From: Oscillospiraceae bacterium
GTDB lineage: Bacteria > Bacillota > Clostridia > Oscillospirales > Ruminococcaceae
Assembly (NCBI GenBank): GCA_003516865.1
Contig: DPBR01000046.1
Span: 3,069 to 42,380, forward strand
Length of the DNA stretch: 39,312 bases
Reading direction: 5' to 3'
Shown: positions 8,589-17,270 of the stretch, in pieces
How positions within the stretch are numbered: position 1 is the first letter of the stretch
Layout: each line of letters begins with the position of its first letter
Notes under the pieces: generated by a model
Told to the model about the DNA's origin: nothing
What the model saw: only the letters and a program-made list of their open reading frames with translations
Databases searched by the model: none
Made by a program: the position numbers and the translations under genes

Positions 8589-9344
8589 TTATCTGCCGAG
8601 CCAGCCGCCGTCAACAGCGAGCGTGAAGCCGTTTACATAGTCGCTTGCGGAAGAAGCGAGGAATACCGCCGCGCCCATAATATCATCGGGAGTGCCCCAT
8701 CTGCCTGCGGGGATTCTGTCGAGAATCGCTTCGCTTCTGTCTGCGTCCGCGCGCAGAGCCTTGGTGTTGTTTGTAGCCATATAGCCGGGCGCGATTGCGT
8801 TTACGTTGATGCCCTTGGAAGCCCACTCGTTCGCCATAGTCATTGTGATGCCCTTAACAGCGGACTTGGAAGCGGTGTAGGAAGGAACACGGATACCGCC
8901 CTGGAAAGAAAGCATTGAAGCCACGGAAATAATCTTGCCGCCGTTGCCCTGCTTTACAAACTGCTTAGCGCAAGCCTGCGAGAGGAAGAAAAGCGTGCGG
9001 AGATTTACGTTCATAACGAGGTCCCAGCTGTCAACGCTGAAATCAATGGTGTCCTCGCGCTTAATAACGCCCGCGTTGTTAACGAGAATGTCGATGTGAC
9101 CGAACTTTTCGAGCGCGGTCTTGATGATATTGTCGATGGGGTCGAGCGTGGAAAGGTCAGCCTGAATGAACTGGAAATTGTCCGCGCCGAGCATTTCCTG
9201 AGTCGCGGTGCTGGGCATATTGGAAACGCCGAGAACCTTTGCTCCCGCCTCAACGAAAGCCTTCGAGAAGCCCTGTCCAAGACCGGTGTCGCTTCCCGTA
9301 ACGATTGCTACCTTACCTGCAAGACTGAATTTGTCAAGAATCAT
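8589..9344 (-). CDS. kduD: 2-deoxy-D-gluconate 3-dehydrogenase KduD
   Basis: NAD(H)-dependent short-chain dehydrogenase that reduces 2,5-diketo-3-deoxygluconate, made by KduI, to KDG. The 251 residues match the family (about 253). The cofactor motif is TGSDTGLGQGF (residues 16-26), NNAG is at 89-92, and the catalytic triad is Ser143, Tyr156 and Lys160 (SYTASK). The glycine-rich C-terminus VDGGWLGR is typical of KduD. The start is preceded by GGAGG. It stands next to the aldolase fusion, 62 bases upstream of it. Confidence 0.96.
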   Translation of the reverse strand: MILDKFSLAGKVAIVTGSDTGLGQGFSKAFVEAGAKVLGVSNMPSTATQEMLGADNFQFIQADLSTLDPIDNIIKTALEKFGHIDILVNNAGVIKREDTIDFSVDSWDLVMNVNLRTLFFLSQACAKQFVKQGNGGKIISVASMLSFQGGIRVPSYTASKSAVKGITMTMANEWASKGINVNAIAPGYMATNNTKALRADADRSEAILDRIPAGRWGTPDDIMGAAVFLASSASDYVNGFTLAVDGGWLGR

Positions 9345-9404
9345 AATTGTTACCTCCGTAAATTCTTATTGTTTTGTTTATGTCAGGGAAAAATCCCATT
9401 CTTA

Positions 9405-10409
9405 CTAGAAAATTCCTATCGCCCTCAATATCGAAACATACGCGAAAAGCGTGACAGCGCTTACAAGACTCGTCCAAACAACAAGCTGTCCCGCAAGCTC
9501 GTCGTCCGCGCCCATTTCCTTCGCCATAACCGCGCTCGCAACCGCGACCGGCGTTGCGAAAACGCCGACGTATGACGCGAAATGCGCGCCCGAAAGCTCC
9601 GGAAAAACCGTAAATTTCAGCAAAATCGCTCCGCCAAGCCCGATTACAGGCACGGCAACCGTTCTCAGAAAAGTGCCGAAAACAATTTCTTTGCGAAGTC
9701 TGCGAACCGCCGAAAATTCAAATCTTCCGCCCAGAACGATAAGCGCAAACGGCGTGCAGATTGATTTTACGTTTTCAAGCGTTTTGTAGAGGAACGTTAC
9801 GTCCGAAAATCTGAACGACCAGCCCCACATCACGAAAAGTTCGCGTATTCCGAGAGCCAGAACACCCGCCAGAGTGCCGATAATCAGCGGATTTTTCGCA
9901 ATTCCGATAAGGATTTTCTTTACGTTTATCCTGCCTTTTTCGCTGCTGTCGTTAAATATCGAAAGCGTTACAACGCCGAGAATGTTGAACAGCGGCACGC
10001 AGAACGCGCTCATAACGCCCGCCGCGGCGGCTCCCGCGCTTCCGAAAAGCGACTCGGCGAGCGGAAGTCCGATTATCGCGTAATTCGAGCGGAAAACCGC
10101 CTGAATAAGCGAACCTCGCCTTGCGGGATTTTTGGTAAACGCGCAGCACACGCCGATTGCGATGAAGAATATCGCGAGAACGGCAAGCAACCCGTATAGC
10201 ACGAAAAATATATTGACTTCGCGCAGGGTCTTTATGTTGTAGACGTTGTAGAAAAGCATCGCGGGGAGCAAAACCCTGAACGTAAGCTTATTTCCGACGT
10301 CGAAAAAATCCTTTTTGATAAAGCCGATTTTCTTGAGTATATACCCCAGAGCAATCAGCAATACAATCGGCAAAACCGCGTTTGCCGCAAAAACAAGTGC
10401 GTCAATCAT
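9405..10409 (-). CDS. AEC (auxin efflux carrier) family transporter
   Basis: A 334-residue protein with about ten hydrophobic segments. The N-terminus (VLPIVLLIALGYILKKIGFI) and an internal LLPAMLFYNVY segment are typical of bacterial AEC transporters, some of which move malate or malonate. The substrate here is unknown; an organic acid or uronate is possible. Its ATG overlaps the GH4 stop codon by four bases (ATGA), so it is translationally coupled to the alpha-galacturonidase, and kduD follows 60 bases later. This placement favours a role in uptake or release of acids during pectin breakdown (inference). Confidence 0.85.
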   Translation of the reverse strand: MIDALVFAANAVLPIVLLIALGYILKKIGFIKKDFFDVGNKLTFRVLLPAMLFYNVYNIKTLREVNIFFVLYGLLAVLAIFFIAIGVCCAFTKNPARRGSLIQAVFRSNYAIIGLPLAESLFGSAGAAAAGVMSAFCVPLFNILGVVTLSIFNDSSEKGRINVKKILIGIAKNPLIIGTLAGVLALGIRELFVMWGWSFRFSDVTFLYKTLENVKSICTPFALIVLGGRFEFSAVRRLRKEIVFGTFLRTVAVPVIGLGGAILLKFTVFPELSGAHFASYVGVFATPVAVASAVMAKEMGADDELAGQLVVWTSLVSAVTLFAYVSILRAIGIF

Positions 10410-11800
10410 AGCTGCGGGAAATATTCCTTTAAGTATGCGCTTGTTTTCTCGGTCATCTCGGCGAACAGCTTTTTCGCGTCGTCAACGCTGAGCTTCGAGC
10501 AGAGCGGCTGGTTTGCGAAAGCCTCGAAAATCGCTCTCATATCGCGGTTTTTGACGCCATAGAACGTATTCTCGATATTCAGGCAGTTTCTGAGAACAAG
10601 CGCGCTTACGTCCGCAGGAAGCGGCTTTGCGGTGATGGGCTTTACGCTGTCCCTTGAGAACACGCAGTTCGTTTCGACAACCGCGCCGAACGGCATATCC
10701 CTCATCTGACCGACGTTCGGCATATTCGCGTTTGAAACAAGCGGCGGAATAAGCCCCAGAAGCGCCTTCATAAGCTCGACAACCTCTTCATCGCTCTTCT
10801 TGACCTCGATTTTTTCCTCGCCGTTCGCAATCCTCTCGGACTGCGCGATTTTCTGAACCATATCGTTCCTGCGGTAATCAACCGTTGTGAGGTGATAAAG
10901 CCATTTTTCAGGGTCGGCGGGACTGTCGATATACCACGAATTGTTCATAAACTCGACAAGATGTCTGTCGCCTGCCGCTGCAAGCACTCCAAAACGTCTG
11001 AACAAGTCCATCTTAACCTTGTTTCCGTAAAGGAAAGGGTTATTTCCGCGGAAATCCTGCGGCTCAAAGCCGATTTGTTCGCAGTAGCCCTTTTCGTAAT
11101 ATCTGTCGATAAATTCGGGAAGCGCCTTCAGCATATCCCTGCCATCGAAATTCGCCTCGGTAATCCAAGTGAAGTGGTTTACTCCGCAGGCGTCAATCTT
11201 CATCTGATGCCTTGTGGGCTTCGGAACGCCGAACAGCTCTGCCGCCGCGCAGCACAGAAATTCCTGCGCGTGAAAAACCTCGTGACAGCAGCCGAAAGCC
11301 TTTATCTGCGGAAACGCGTCATAAAGCGTTTTCGTGCAGGCGGTCATCGGGTTCGTGAGGTTGATAACCCAAGCGTTCGGGCAATGCTCCTTGATTGCCT
11401 TTGCGAAACCCTCGTAAATCGGCACGGTTCTCATCGCTCTGAGAACGCCGCCCGGACCTACGGTATCGCCGACCGACTGGTAAATCCCGTATTTTTCGGG
11501 GAGATGAACGTCGGACGCCATTTCGTCAAAAGTGCCGGGCAAAATCGAGCAAGCGACGAAATCCGCGCCGTCAAGCGCCTCGCCAAGCTCGCTGTACACA
11601 CTGTAATCCCACTTTGAAACGGTGTTTTCGGCTTCGTTTATTTTCCCGCCGATTTTGCGGTTGCGTTCCGCCGCAGGAATATCGATATCATAAAGCGCAA
11701 TCTCGCCGCAAAGCCCCTCGGCAAGCGCGAGGTCGTTCATAAATACGCGCGCCCAAGCCTTTGAGCCGCCGCCGATATACGCAATTTTTATCTTAACCAT
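10406..11800 (-). CDS. GH4 alpha-galacturonidase (LplD-like)
   Basis: Family 4 glycosidases use NAD+ and a divalent metal. This 464-residue protein begins with a Rossmann motif IAYIGGGSKAW and carries the motif CHEV at residues 172-175. CHEV is the reported signature of GH4 alpha-galacturonidases such as B. subtilis LplD, so it should release galacturonate from short oligomers in the cytoplasm. GVNHFTW further on supplies metal and active-site residues. The start at 11800 was chosen because AGAGG stands just upstream and the Rossmann fold begins there; an upstream TTG/ATG-like extension adds 18 unlikely residues. The first eight bases overlap the end of the upstream small membrane gene. Confidence 0.94.
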   Translation of the reverse strand: MVKIKIAYIGGGSKAWARVFMNDLALAEGLCGEIALYDIDIPAAERNRKIGGKINEAENTVSKWDYSVYSELGEALDGADFVACSILPGTFDEMASDVHLPEKYGIYQSVGDTVGPGGVLRAMRTVPIYEGFAKAIKEHCPNAWVINLTNPMTACTKTLYDAFPQIKAFGCCHEVFHAQEFLCCAAAELFGVPKPTRHQMKIDACGVNHFTWITEANFDGRDMLKALPEFIDRYYEKGYCEQIGFEPQDFRGNNPFLYGNKVKMDLFRRFGVLAAAGDRHLVEFMNNSWYIDSPADPEKWLYHLTTVDYRRNDMVQKIAQSERIANGEEKIEVKKSDEEVVELMKALLGLIPPLVSNANMPNVGQMRDMPFGAVVETNCVFSRDSVKPITAKPLPADVSALVLRNCLNIENTFYGVKNRDMRAIFEAFANQPLCSKLSVDDAKKLFAEMTEKTSAYLKEYFPQL

Positions 11801-12176
11801 TTTCTTTTCCTCTGCTTTTTGACTTATTATAAAGGAACGTGAGCAATGCCGCAATCTCTCCTACCGCAAGAAATCCGAGCGGCTGATACAGCAAAACGTC
11901 AACGCTGAGTTCAACGACAAGACTTGTCTTGGACAGCGTCAGCATCGCAAGCGCATACATTGCCGCAGAGATTATCGGAACGAACCAGAGCCTGTTGAAC
12001 CGGCTGCCGATGTAAATTCCGATAAACACCATAAAAAGCGGAATTATAACAAAAATGCAGACTACAACCAGAATTATCGCCGCGTTTTCGGCGCCTATCG
12101 GCTTACTGAAAATCAACGCCGGCAATCCGAACATCACAGCCGCCGATAAAATCGTGCTTATCAGGACTTTTTTCAT
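11793..12176 (-). CDS. Small four-helix membrane protein of unknown function
   Basis: A 127-residue hydrophobic protein that I do not recognise. Helices are predicted by eye at about residues 5-23, 32-56, 63-80 and 95-115, and the tail KSKSRGKENG is basic. The start at 12176 has a strong GGGAGGAGC ribosome binding site; an in-frame extension to 12230 would run into the GH105 gene and adds a non-hydrophobic leader. It lies between GH105 and GH4 and overlaps the GH4 start by eight bases. It may be an accessory membrane protein of the uptake system, like the other small membrane proteins at 14882-18435, but no similarity to them is visible. Confidence 0.75.
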   Translation of the reverse strand: MKKVLISTILSAAVMFGLPALIFSKPIGAENAAIILVVVCIFVIIPLFMVFIGIYIGSRFNRLWFVPIISAAMYALAMLTLSKTSLVVELSVDVLLYQPLGFLAVGEIAALLTFLYNKSKSRGKENG

Positions 12177-12193
12177 TGCTCCTCCCACAAAAA

Positions 12194-13327
12194 TCAGCGC
12201 ATTTCCATTCTCTTGACTTCGGTGTAGCAAAGCACGAACGGAGCCACGCCCTTCGCGTCGTTTTCAACGACAGGCTCTGAAATGTAGTACTCATAAGAAC
12301 CGTCGCGGCGCGGATTATCCTCGGGACCAAGCCCCGCGACAAGGCAGATACCGCCAAGATTCAGGTCGCCGTTTTCGCTGATTGAGAGGTATTTTTTGCA
12401 GATACCGTCAAAGGTTTTCCTGCCCTGTTCGGCGTATTTGCCGTCGATAACGCCGAGCCTTGCGCCCTTCATCATCGCGTATGCAATCATCGAGCTTCCG
12501 CTTGTTTCAAGGTAATTTCCCTCTTCGCCGCCCTTGTCCACAACCTGATAATACATCGAGGTTTCCTTGTCGGCGTACTGCGAAATGCCGTCAATCTCCT
12601 CCGCGAAAATCTTCACAAGCTCGCTTTTCGCGTTTTCATCATCGATAAACTCGATTATGTCGATAAGCGAAATGCAGAACCAGCCGATTGACCTCAGCCA
12701 GAAATTCTTCGAGCAGCCCGTTTCCTTATCAGCCCAGAACGCCTTTTTCGAGCAGTCGCAGCCGTGATAATAGAGCTTCTTGTTCTCGTCGAACATCAGC
12801 TTTCTGACGCTCTTATACTGATTTACGACGTCGGAATAGTCCTTGTTCCCGAAGTATTTCTTGTAAAGTGCCGAGAAAACCTGCCCCATATAAAGACCGT
12901 CAAGCCAAATCTGGTTAGGATAAATCTGCTTGTGCCAGAAGTTTCCCGTTGCGGTTCGTGGCTGTTCTTCAAGCTGACTTTCGAGGAGAGAAATCGCTTT
13001 TTTGTACTTTTCCTTGTGCGTTTTCTCATAAAGCTCAAAGAGAACCTTTCCCTCGTTCACATCGTCAAGATTGAACTTTTCCTTTGAGTAACCGCGGATT
13101 GTTCCATCGTCAAAAACATAATAATCAATGAAATTCTCCGCAAAATCGAAATACTTTTTCTCGCCCGTGATTTCGCTCGCGCACAGAAGCGCGGTTATCA
13201 TACAGCCGTCGATGTAGTTCCACGCGGGCTTTTTTCCGAGCCTTATGTTTTCGATATTCCAGAGCGGCGCGTCCGGCGTTGAGCCGTCAAGCAGCCTGTC
13301 TATATACCTGTCAATTTTCTCGTACAT
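12194..13327 (-). CDS. GH105 unsaturated galacturonyl/rhamnogalacturonyl hydrolase (YteR-like)
   Basis: Releases the 4,5-unsaturated galacturonic acid from the non-reducing end of oligomers by hydration of the double bond, feeding KduI. The 377 residues fit the family's (alpha/alpha)6 barrel. The proposed acid/base is Asp143 in IWLDGLYMG, the same number as in B. subtilis YteR. Other family-like stretches are WNYIDGCMI (36-44) and YISEPVVENDAKGVAPF near the C-terminus. No signal peptide is seen, so it acts inside the cell. The ribosome binding site AAGGAG lies in the last codons of the GH28 gene. Confidence 0.94.
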   Translation of the reverse strand: MYEKIDRYIDRLLDGSTPDAPLWNIENIRLGKKPAWNYIDGCMITALLCASEITGEKKYFDFAENFIDYYVFDDGTIRGYSKEKFNLDDVNEGKVLFELYEKTHKEKYKKAISLLESQLEEQPRTATGNFWHKQIYPNQIWLDGLYMGQVFSALYKKYFGNKDYSDVVNQYKSVRKLMFDENKKLYYHGCDCSKKAFWADKETGCSKNFWLRSIGWFCISLIDIIEFIDDENAKSELVKIFAEEIDGISQYADKETSMYYQVVDKGGEEGNYLETSGSSMIAYAMMKGARLGVIDGKYAEQGRKTFDGICKKYLSISENGDLNLGGICLVAGLGPEDNPRRDGSYEYYISEPVVENDAKGVAPFVLCYTEVKRMEMR

Positions 13328-13328
13328 A

Positions 13329-14870
13329 TTACTCCTTGGTCAAAGAGCCGACATCCTTTGCGATAAGCGGCTCGCCGTCGTTTCCGACCATCTCGACGTT
13401 CCTTACCGTGAGTTTTTTCACGTTGTCGAAATACATTCCTGCTCTGCACATTTTTTCATTATTATTTCTCATTGCGGGGAAACCGGGCTCTGCGTTCTCG
13501 TCATAAGTGAACTTCAGATTTTCAATGGTAATTTCGTCAATCGGCATTTCGGGAAGCCCGTCGCAATAGCACGCGGCAACGTGACAATTCTCGCACACCA
13601 TATCCTTGAAAGTAAACTTGCCGAGATAAGGCGTTCTGTCGTCAACGGGAAGCTTCTCGCGCGTCGTGTTGTACTCGGAAAATCTGTCGGGGTCGCAGCA
13701 GTTATACCACATATTGATGACAATAGGCGTGAGAACCCCGTCCATCTTGATATTCTCAAACAAAACTCCGTCGATAACCGCGTCCTTGCCTCTCCCGCGG
13801 CGTGTTTTAATGCGCAGACCGCGGTCCGTATGATTGAAGATGCAGCGGTTAACCGTGAGATTTTTCACGCCGCCCGCCATCTCGCTTCCGAGCGTAATCG
13901 CGCCGTGACCGAACTGCATAATGCAATTCCTGATTATGTGGTGATTTGCGGGAGTTTTGTACTTTTTGCCTATATCAATTTTGCCCGATTTAATCGCGAT
14001 ACAGTCGTCGCCAACGCTGAAGCGGCAGCCGATTATATCGACATTATCGCACGCTTCGGGGTCGCAGGCGTCCGTGTTCGGGCTGTCTTTCGGCGCGTTA
14101 ATCGCAACGTCGAGGAACCTTACGTTATCGGAAAAATACGGGTGAAGCTGCCACATTGCGGCGTTCTGACCGGTAATTCCGTGAACTGTGATATCGCGGC
14201 AGCGGTTCGTGAACAGGAGGTTGGGTCTGCCGATTTTGCGCTCCTTAACGTTGACCCACCACTGACCGTTCTGCGCGTTGCCGTCGATAACGCCCTTTCC
14301 GACGATTGTTATATCCTCGGCGTACTGAGCGAAAATGAGGCTCTGATGCATAGGAACGGCATTTCCCTCAACGCACGCAAACGGGATTTCTTCGCCCGTT
14401 TCCATATCGCAAATCTCGCCGGGAATTACGGGATATTTGCTCTCGTCCGTTGTGCCGAGAAGTATCGCATTTTCGGCGAGTTCAAGCGTAATATGACTCT
14501 TGAGATTAAGCGGAGCCACGCTGTAAACGCCTGCGGGAAAATAAAGCCTTCCGTTCTTGGGCAGGCAGTTGATAGCCGCCTGAATACTCATCGTATCATC
14601 GTGAACGCCGTCGCCGACAGCCCCGAAATCCTTTACATTGACAGCGCAGCTTTCGGATTTCGTCGTGAATTTAATCGGCTCGCAGTCCGAAACGCTGAGG
14701 GTGTATTCTCTTGCGGGTTTAAGCGAAAACAGCGAAAAAACATTCGTATTCGAGCGGAAAAGCTCAACTCCGTCAAGCGTTACCGTATATTCCTTTTCGC
14801 AGTAGAACGGCAGGTTATTCTCAAGCTCAAAGCAAGCGGAAACCGAACCGACATAAAGTGTGTTTATCAT
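13329..14870 (-). CDS. GH28 polygalacturonase, probably intracellular exo-acting
   Basis: Hydrolyses alpha-1,4-galacturonan chains or oligomers. All four GH28 motifs are present: NTD (265-267), DD in SVGDDCIAIKSG (288-289), GHG (321-323) and RIK (353-355), so the inverting catalytic aspartates are intact. Residues 1-75 form a small beta-rich domain before the right-handed helix begins at VKDFGAVGDGVHDDT (79-93). This N-terminal add-on is common in exo-polygalacturonases, which suggests exo action. No signal peptide or lipobox is visible, consistent with cytoplasmic trimming of imported oligomers. The gene is immediately followed by GH105. Confidence 0.94.
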   Translation of the reverse strand: MINTLYVGSVSACFELENNLPFYCEKEYTVTLDGVELFRSNTNVFSLFSLKPAREYTLSVSDCEPIKFTTKSESCAVNVKDFGAVGDGVHDDTMSIQAAINCLPKNGRLYFPAGVYSVAPLNLKSHITLELAENAILLGTTDESKYPVIPGEICDMETGEEIPFACVEGNAVPMHQSLIFAQYAEDITIVGKGVIDGNAQNGQWWVNVKERKIGRPNLLFTNRCRDITVHGITGQNAAMWQLHPYFSDNVRFLDVAINAPKDSPNTDACDPEACDNVDIIGCRFSVGDDCIAIKSGKIDIGKKYKTPANHHIIRNCIMQFGHGAITLGSEMAGGVKNLTVNRCIFNHTDRGLRIKTRRGRGKDAVIDGVLFENIKMDGVLTPIVINMWYNCCDPDRFSEYNTTREKLPVDDRTPYLGKFTFKDMVCENCHVAACYCDGLPEMPIDEITIENLKFTYDENAEPGFPAMRNNNEKMCRAGMYFDNVKKLTVRNVEMVGNDGEPLIAKDVGSLTKE

Positions 14871-14881
14871 TTTATCTCCTG

Positions 14882-15511
14882 TTACTTCCGGTTAGAAACC
14901 TTTTTTTCAGCGTCGCGGAACGCTTTTACAACCATATTCTTAATAAAAATAAACAGCATATCATAGCCCATATAGAGCAGTCCGAACAAAATCGGCTCGA
15001 CAGGCACCGGAACGCTGTTAGCGGTCGCGGCGCTCTGACCTGTGATAAGCGTGTTCACAACCTCATAGGTCTGGACGATGAAAAACAGCAGAACCGCCGA
15101 ATACAGCACGTTCAAGAAAATCGACCAGAACTTCCTCACCGTAACCATTATCCACTTGTCGTAATCGCCCTTTTCGGGTTCGAGAAAGCGAAGCAGGTGG
15201 TTAACCATAAGGTCTGTGCAGACTCCCAGCCCGACGCAAATCGCAACCAGAAGCTCGACGTTTTGGAGGAACATATTAAGACCCCAAAGACAGAAATAGC
15301 AGATTGCACCGCCGAACCAGAACTTCACAAAAAGGATTTTAACCCATGTGGGAATTCTGTGCTTCAGACCACCCTTGTACTTCTGAATTTCCTTTTCGGA
15401 AACAACAGGCGCATTTTTTGCGTTTACAAGGCGTTCAACCGCGTCTGTTTTTAGGTCGTAGTAGTTTTGGAGCTGTTCATCATTTGAAATCTGCTCTTGT
15501 TTCTTTGACAT
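14882..15511 (-). CDS. Four-helix membrane protein of unknown function (A)
   Basis: Not assigned to a named family. The 209 residues have a soluble, charged N-terminal 55 residues, then hydrophobic helices at about 57-80, 84-106, 128-152 and 170-193 and a basic tail. The start at 15511 is preceded by AGGAAGA at good spacing; the in-frame extension to 15592 runs through a stem-loop and was rejected. It lies between the GH28 gene and the other membrane genes of the ABC operon. A partner or regulator of the oligosaccharide importer is the simplest guess. Confidence 0.85.
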   Translation of the reverse strand: MSKKQEQISNDEQLQNYYDLKTDAVERLVNAKNAPVVSEKEIQKYKGGLKHRIPTWVKILFVKFWFGGAICYFCLWGLNMFLQNVELLVAICVGLGVCTDLMVNHLLRFLEPEKGDYDKWIMVTVRKFWSIFLNVLYSAVLLFFIVQTYEVVNTLITGQSAATANSVPVPVEPILFGLLYMGYDMLFIFIKNMVVKAFRDAEKKVSNRK

Positions 15512-15552
15512 CAAAATCTTCCTAACCGGACAAACTTGTCCATTCTGCAATG

Positions 15553-15588
15553 AAAGCAGCAACACCCTTTTGCGGCTGATGCTGCTTT
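15553..15588 (-). other. Intra-operon stem-loop
   Basis: AAAGCAGCA and TGCTGCTTT form a 9-bp stem with an 18-base loop in the 91-base gap between membrane genes B and A. There is no U-tract after it in the direction of transcription, so it looks like an RNA processing or stability element rather than a full terminator. A second short palindrome (GGACAA/TTGTCC) lies just downstream. Confidence 0.45.
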
Positions 15589-15602
15589 TCACATACTATG
15601 GC

Positions 15603-16190
15603 TTAATCTTCCTCGGAAATATCGACAGTAGTCATATTGGTGTTGCCTTCAACATCAATAGACGTGTTAATCTTTCTGAGAAGCTTGGAGTAGAGCGGAA
15701 GCGCCGCAAGAAGTACGACAACGGCAGCCATAAATATAAGGAAAGTGATAAGCGTGCTCCAAGCGTTGGCAATAAACAGGTTCTGACCTGTTTCATAGTT
15801 GATGATAATACGGTTTTCCTCACGCGTAAGCGCGTCGCTTATTCTTGAAAGATAAACAACGTCTGCAAACACAACGATTCCCAAAAACAGGAAGGTGAGG
15901 ATAAGCATGGGGATTTTCACCTTCTGGCGCTTCGGAAACGTTCTCAGGAAAACAACGAACGAAAGAATGGAAAACAGCATCATCGCGAACTCGCACTGTC
16001 CCATATTATCGGTGTTGATAAGAGCGGTAGTGTCCGAAATAGACGTAAGGTTAAGCGAGAAGAACACAAATCCCACAAGCAGAACAAAAAGCGCAATATT
16101 CTGCGGCTTACGCTTGAGAGAAACGAGGAATTTACGAATAAATTCCTTGAAACCCCTCCCGGGTTTAGCGGATACTTGACTTTGTCCCAT
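15603..16190 (-). CDS. Four-helix membrane protein of unknown function (B)
   Basis: A 195-residue protein without a recognisable family. The basic N-terminus (about 30 residues) is followed by hydrophobic helices at about 31-48, 64-84, 92-114 and 141-167, then an acidic cytoplasmic tail ending DISEED. A basic short loop (FPKRQKVK) joins helices 2 and 3. The layout, with a short basic cytoplasmic loop between helices 2 and 3 and a longer outer loop between 3 and 4, resembles proteins C and D upstream. It starts 15 bases after the ABC ATPase stop with AAGGAGAAG as ribosome binding site, so it belongs with the transporter. Confidence 0.85.
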   Translation of the reverse strand: MGQSQVSAKPGRGFKEFIRKFLVSLKRKPQNIALFVLLVGFVFFSLNLTSISDTTALINTDNMGQCEFAMMLFSILSFVVFLRTFPKRQKVKIPMLILTFLFLGIVVFADVVYLSRISDALTREENRIIINYETGQNLFIANAWSTLITFLIFMAAVVVLLAALPLYSKLLRKINTSIDVEGNTNMTTVDISEED

Positions 16191-16205
16191 TGTGACTTCT
16201 CCTTA

Positions 16206-17270
16206 TCAATTACTACTAATAGCGTTTGTTGTTTCCTTGTCGAAGAAATGCTTTCTTGTAAAGGATACGTTAACCGCGTCGCCGGGCTTGAAATTGCTCC
16301 ACTCGCGGAACTTGCAGGTAATCTTGTTCTTGCCGACAACGCCGTTTACAAGGGTTGTCTGACCGAGGTTTTCGTTCGAGAACACGGAAACCGTGACATT
16401 CCCGCCCTGAACGATATTTTCGGGACGAACGCCGAGAACAATCTCGCGGCTCTCGTAGCCTGAGAGCAGTTCCTTTTCCTCTTTCGTGAGGTCGGTGCTG
16501 AAGCTGTCGCAGACAAGCTTTCCGTCCTGAACTGTGACATTGAAAAGGTTCATAGGCGGAAGTCCGATAAACGTAGCGACAAAGAGGTTCGCGGGCGAAT
16601 CATAAAGTTCGAGCGGCGTACCAATCTGCTGAACGTGACCCATAGACATACAAACTATTCTGTCTGCGAGCGTAAGAGCCTCGGTCTGGTCGTGCGTAAC
16701 ATAGAGCATCGTCGCTCTGAGGCGCTTGTGCAGGAGCAGAATTTCGCGTCTTGTAGCTCCGCGGAGCTTTGCGTCAAGGTTTGAAAGCGGCTCGTCGAAC
16801 AAGAAAACCTTCGGCGTGCGGACGATAGCGCGTCCCATCGCAACTCTCTGGCGCTGACCGCCGGAAAGCTGGTCGGGCTTCTTGTTAAGCTGGTCGTTAA
16901 GACCGAGAATATCAGCCGCAGCAAGAACTTTCTGGTGAATTTCGTTCTTATTTTCCTTGCGGAGCATAAGCGAAAACGCCATATTCTCGTAAATCGTCAT
17001 ATGATTGTACAGCGCGTAATCCTGGAAAACCATCGCGATATCGCGGTCTTTGGGCGGCATTTTGGTGACGTCCTTTCCGTCGATGATAAGGTTTCCCGCG
17101 GATATATCCTCAAGACCGGCAACCATACGCAGAGTTGTTGATTTGCCGCAGCCCGAAGGACCTACGAGAACGATAAGTTCTCCGTTTTTAACGTTCAGGT
17201 TAAAGTCAAAAACAGCCTGAACCTTGTTGTCATATATTTTTTCGAGATGCTGTAATTTAAGGTCACTCAT
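16206..17270 (-). CDS. CUT1-type sugar ABC transporter ATP-binding protein (MsmX/UgpC family), copy 2
   Basis: A 354-residue ATPase with Walker A GPSGCGKST (37-45), signature LSGGQRQR, Walker B VFLFDEPLSNLDA, switch histidine in YVTHDQTEAL, and the C-terminal TOBE/regulatory domain (VLGVRPENIV). It probably drives the LplB/LplC-type permeases at 20900-22861. The start overlaps the stop of membrane gene C by four bases (ATGA), and C overlaps D in the same way, so the three are translated as a coupled set. LplABC-type importers often lack an ATPase gene in their operon; here one is present. Confidence 0.96.
   Translation of the reverse strand: MSDLKLQHLEKIYDNKVQAVFDFNLNVKNGELIVLVGPSGCGKSTTLRMVAGLEDISAGNLIIDGKDVTKMPPKDRDIAMVFQDYALYNHMTIYENMAFSLMLRKENKNEIHQKVLAAADILGLNDQLNKKPDQLSGGQRQRVAMGRAIVRTPKVFLFDEPLSNLDAKLRGATRREILLLHKRLRATMLYVTHDQTEALTLADRIVCMSMGHVQQIGTPLELYDSPANLFVATFIGLPPMNLFNVTVQDGKLVCDSFSTDLTKEEKELLSGYESREIVLGVRPENIVQGGNVTVSVFSNENLGQTTLVNGVVGKNKITCKFREWSNFKPGDAVNVSFTRKHFFDKETTNAISSN

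Noticed and set aside
13245..14966. Plus-strand open frame of 573 codons
   Set aside because: It is antisense to GH28 and the start of GH105, which have all catalytic motifs; its translation is low in recognisable motifs and rich in Arg/Val/Asn as expected from a shadow frame.
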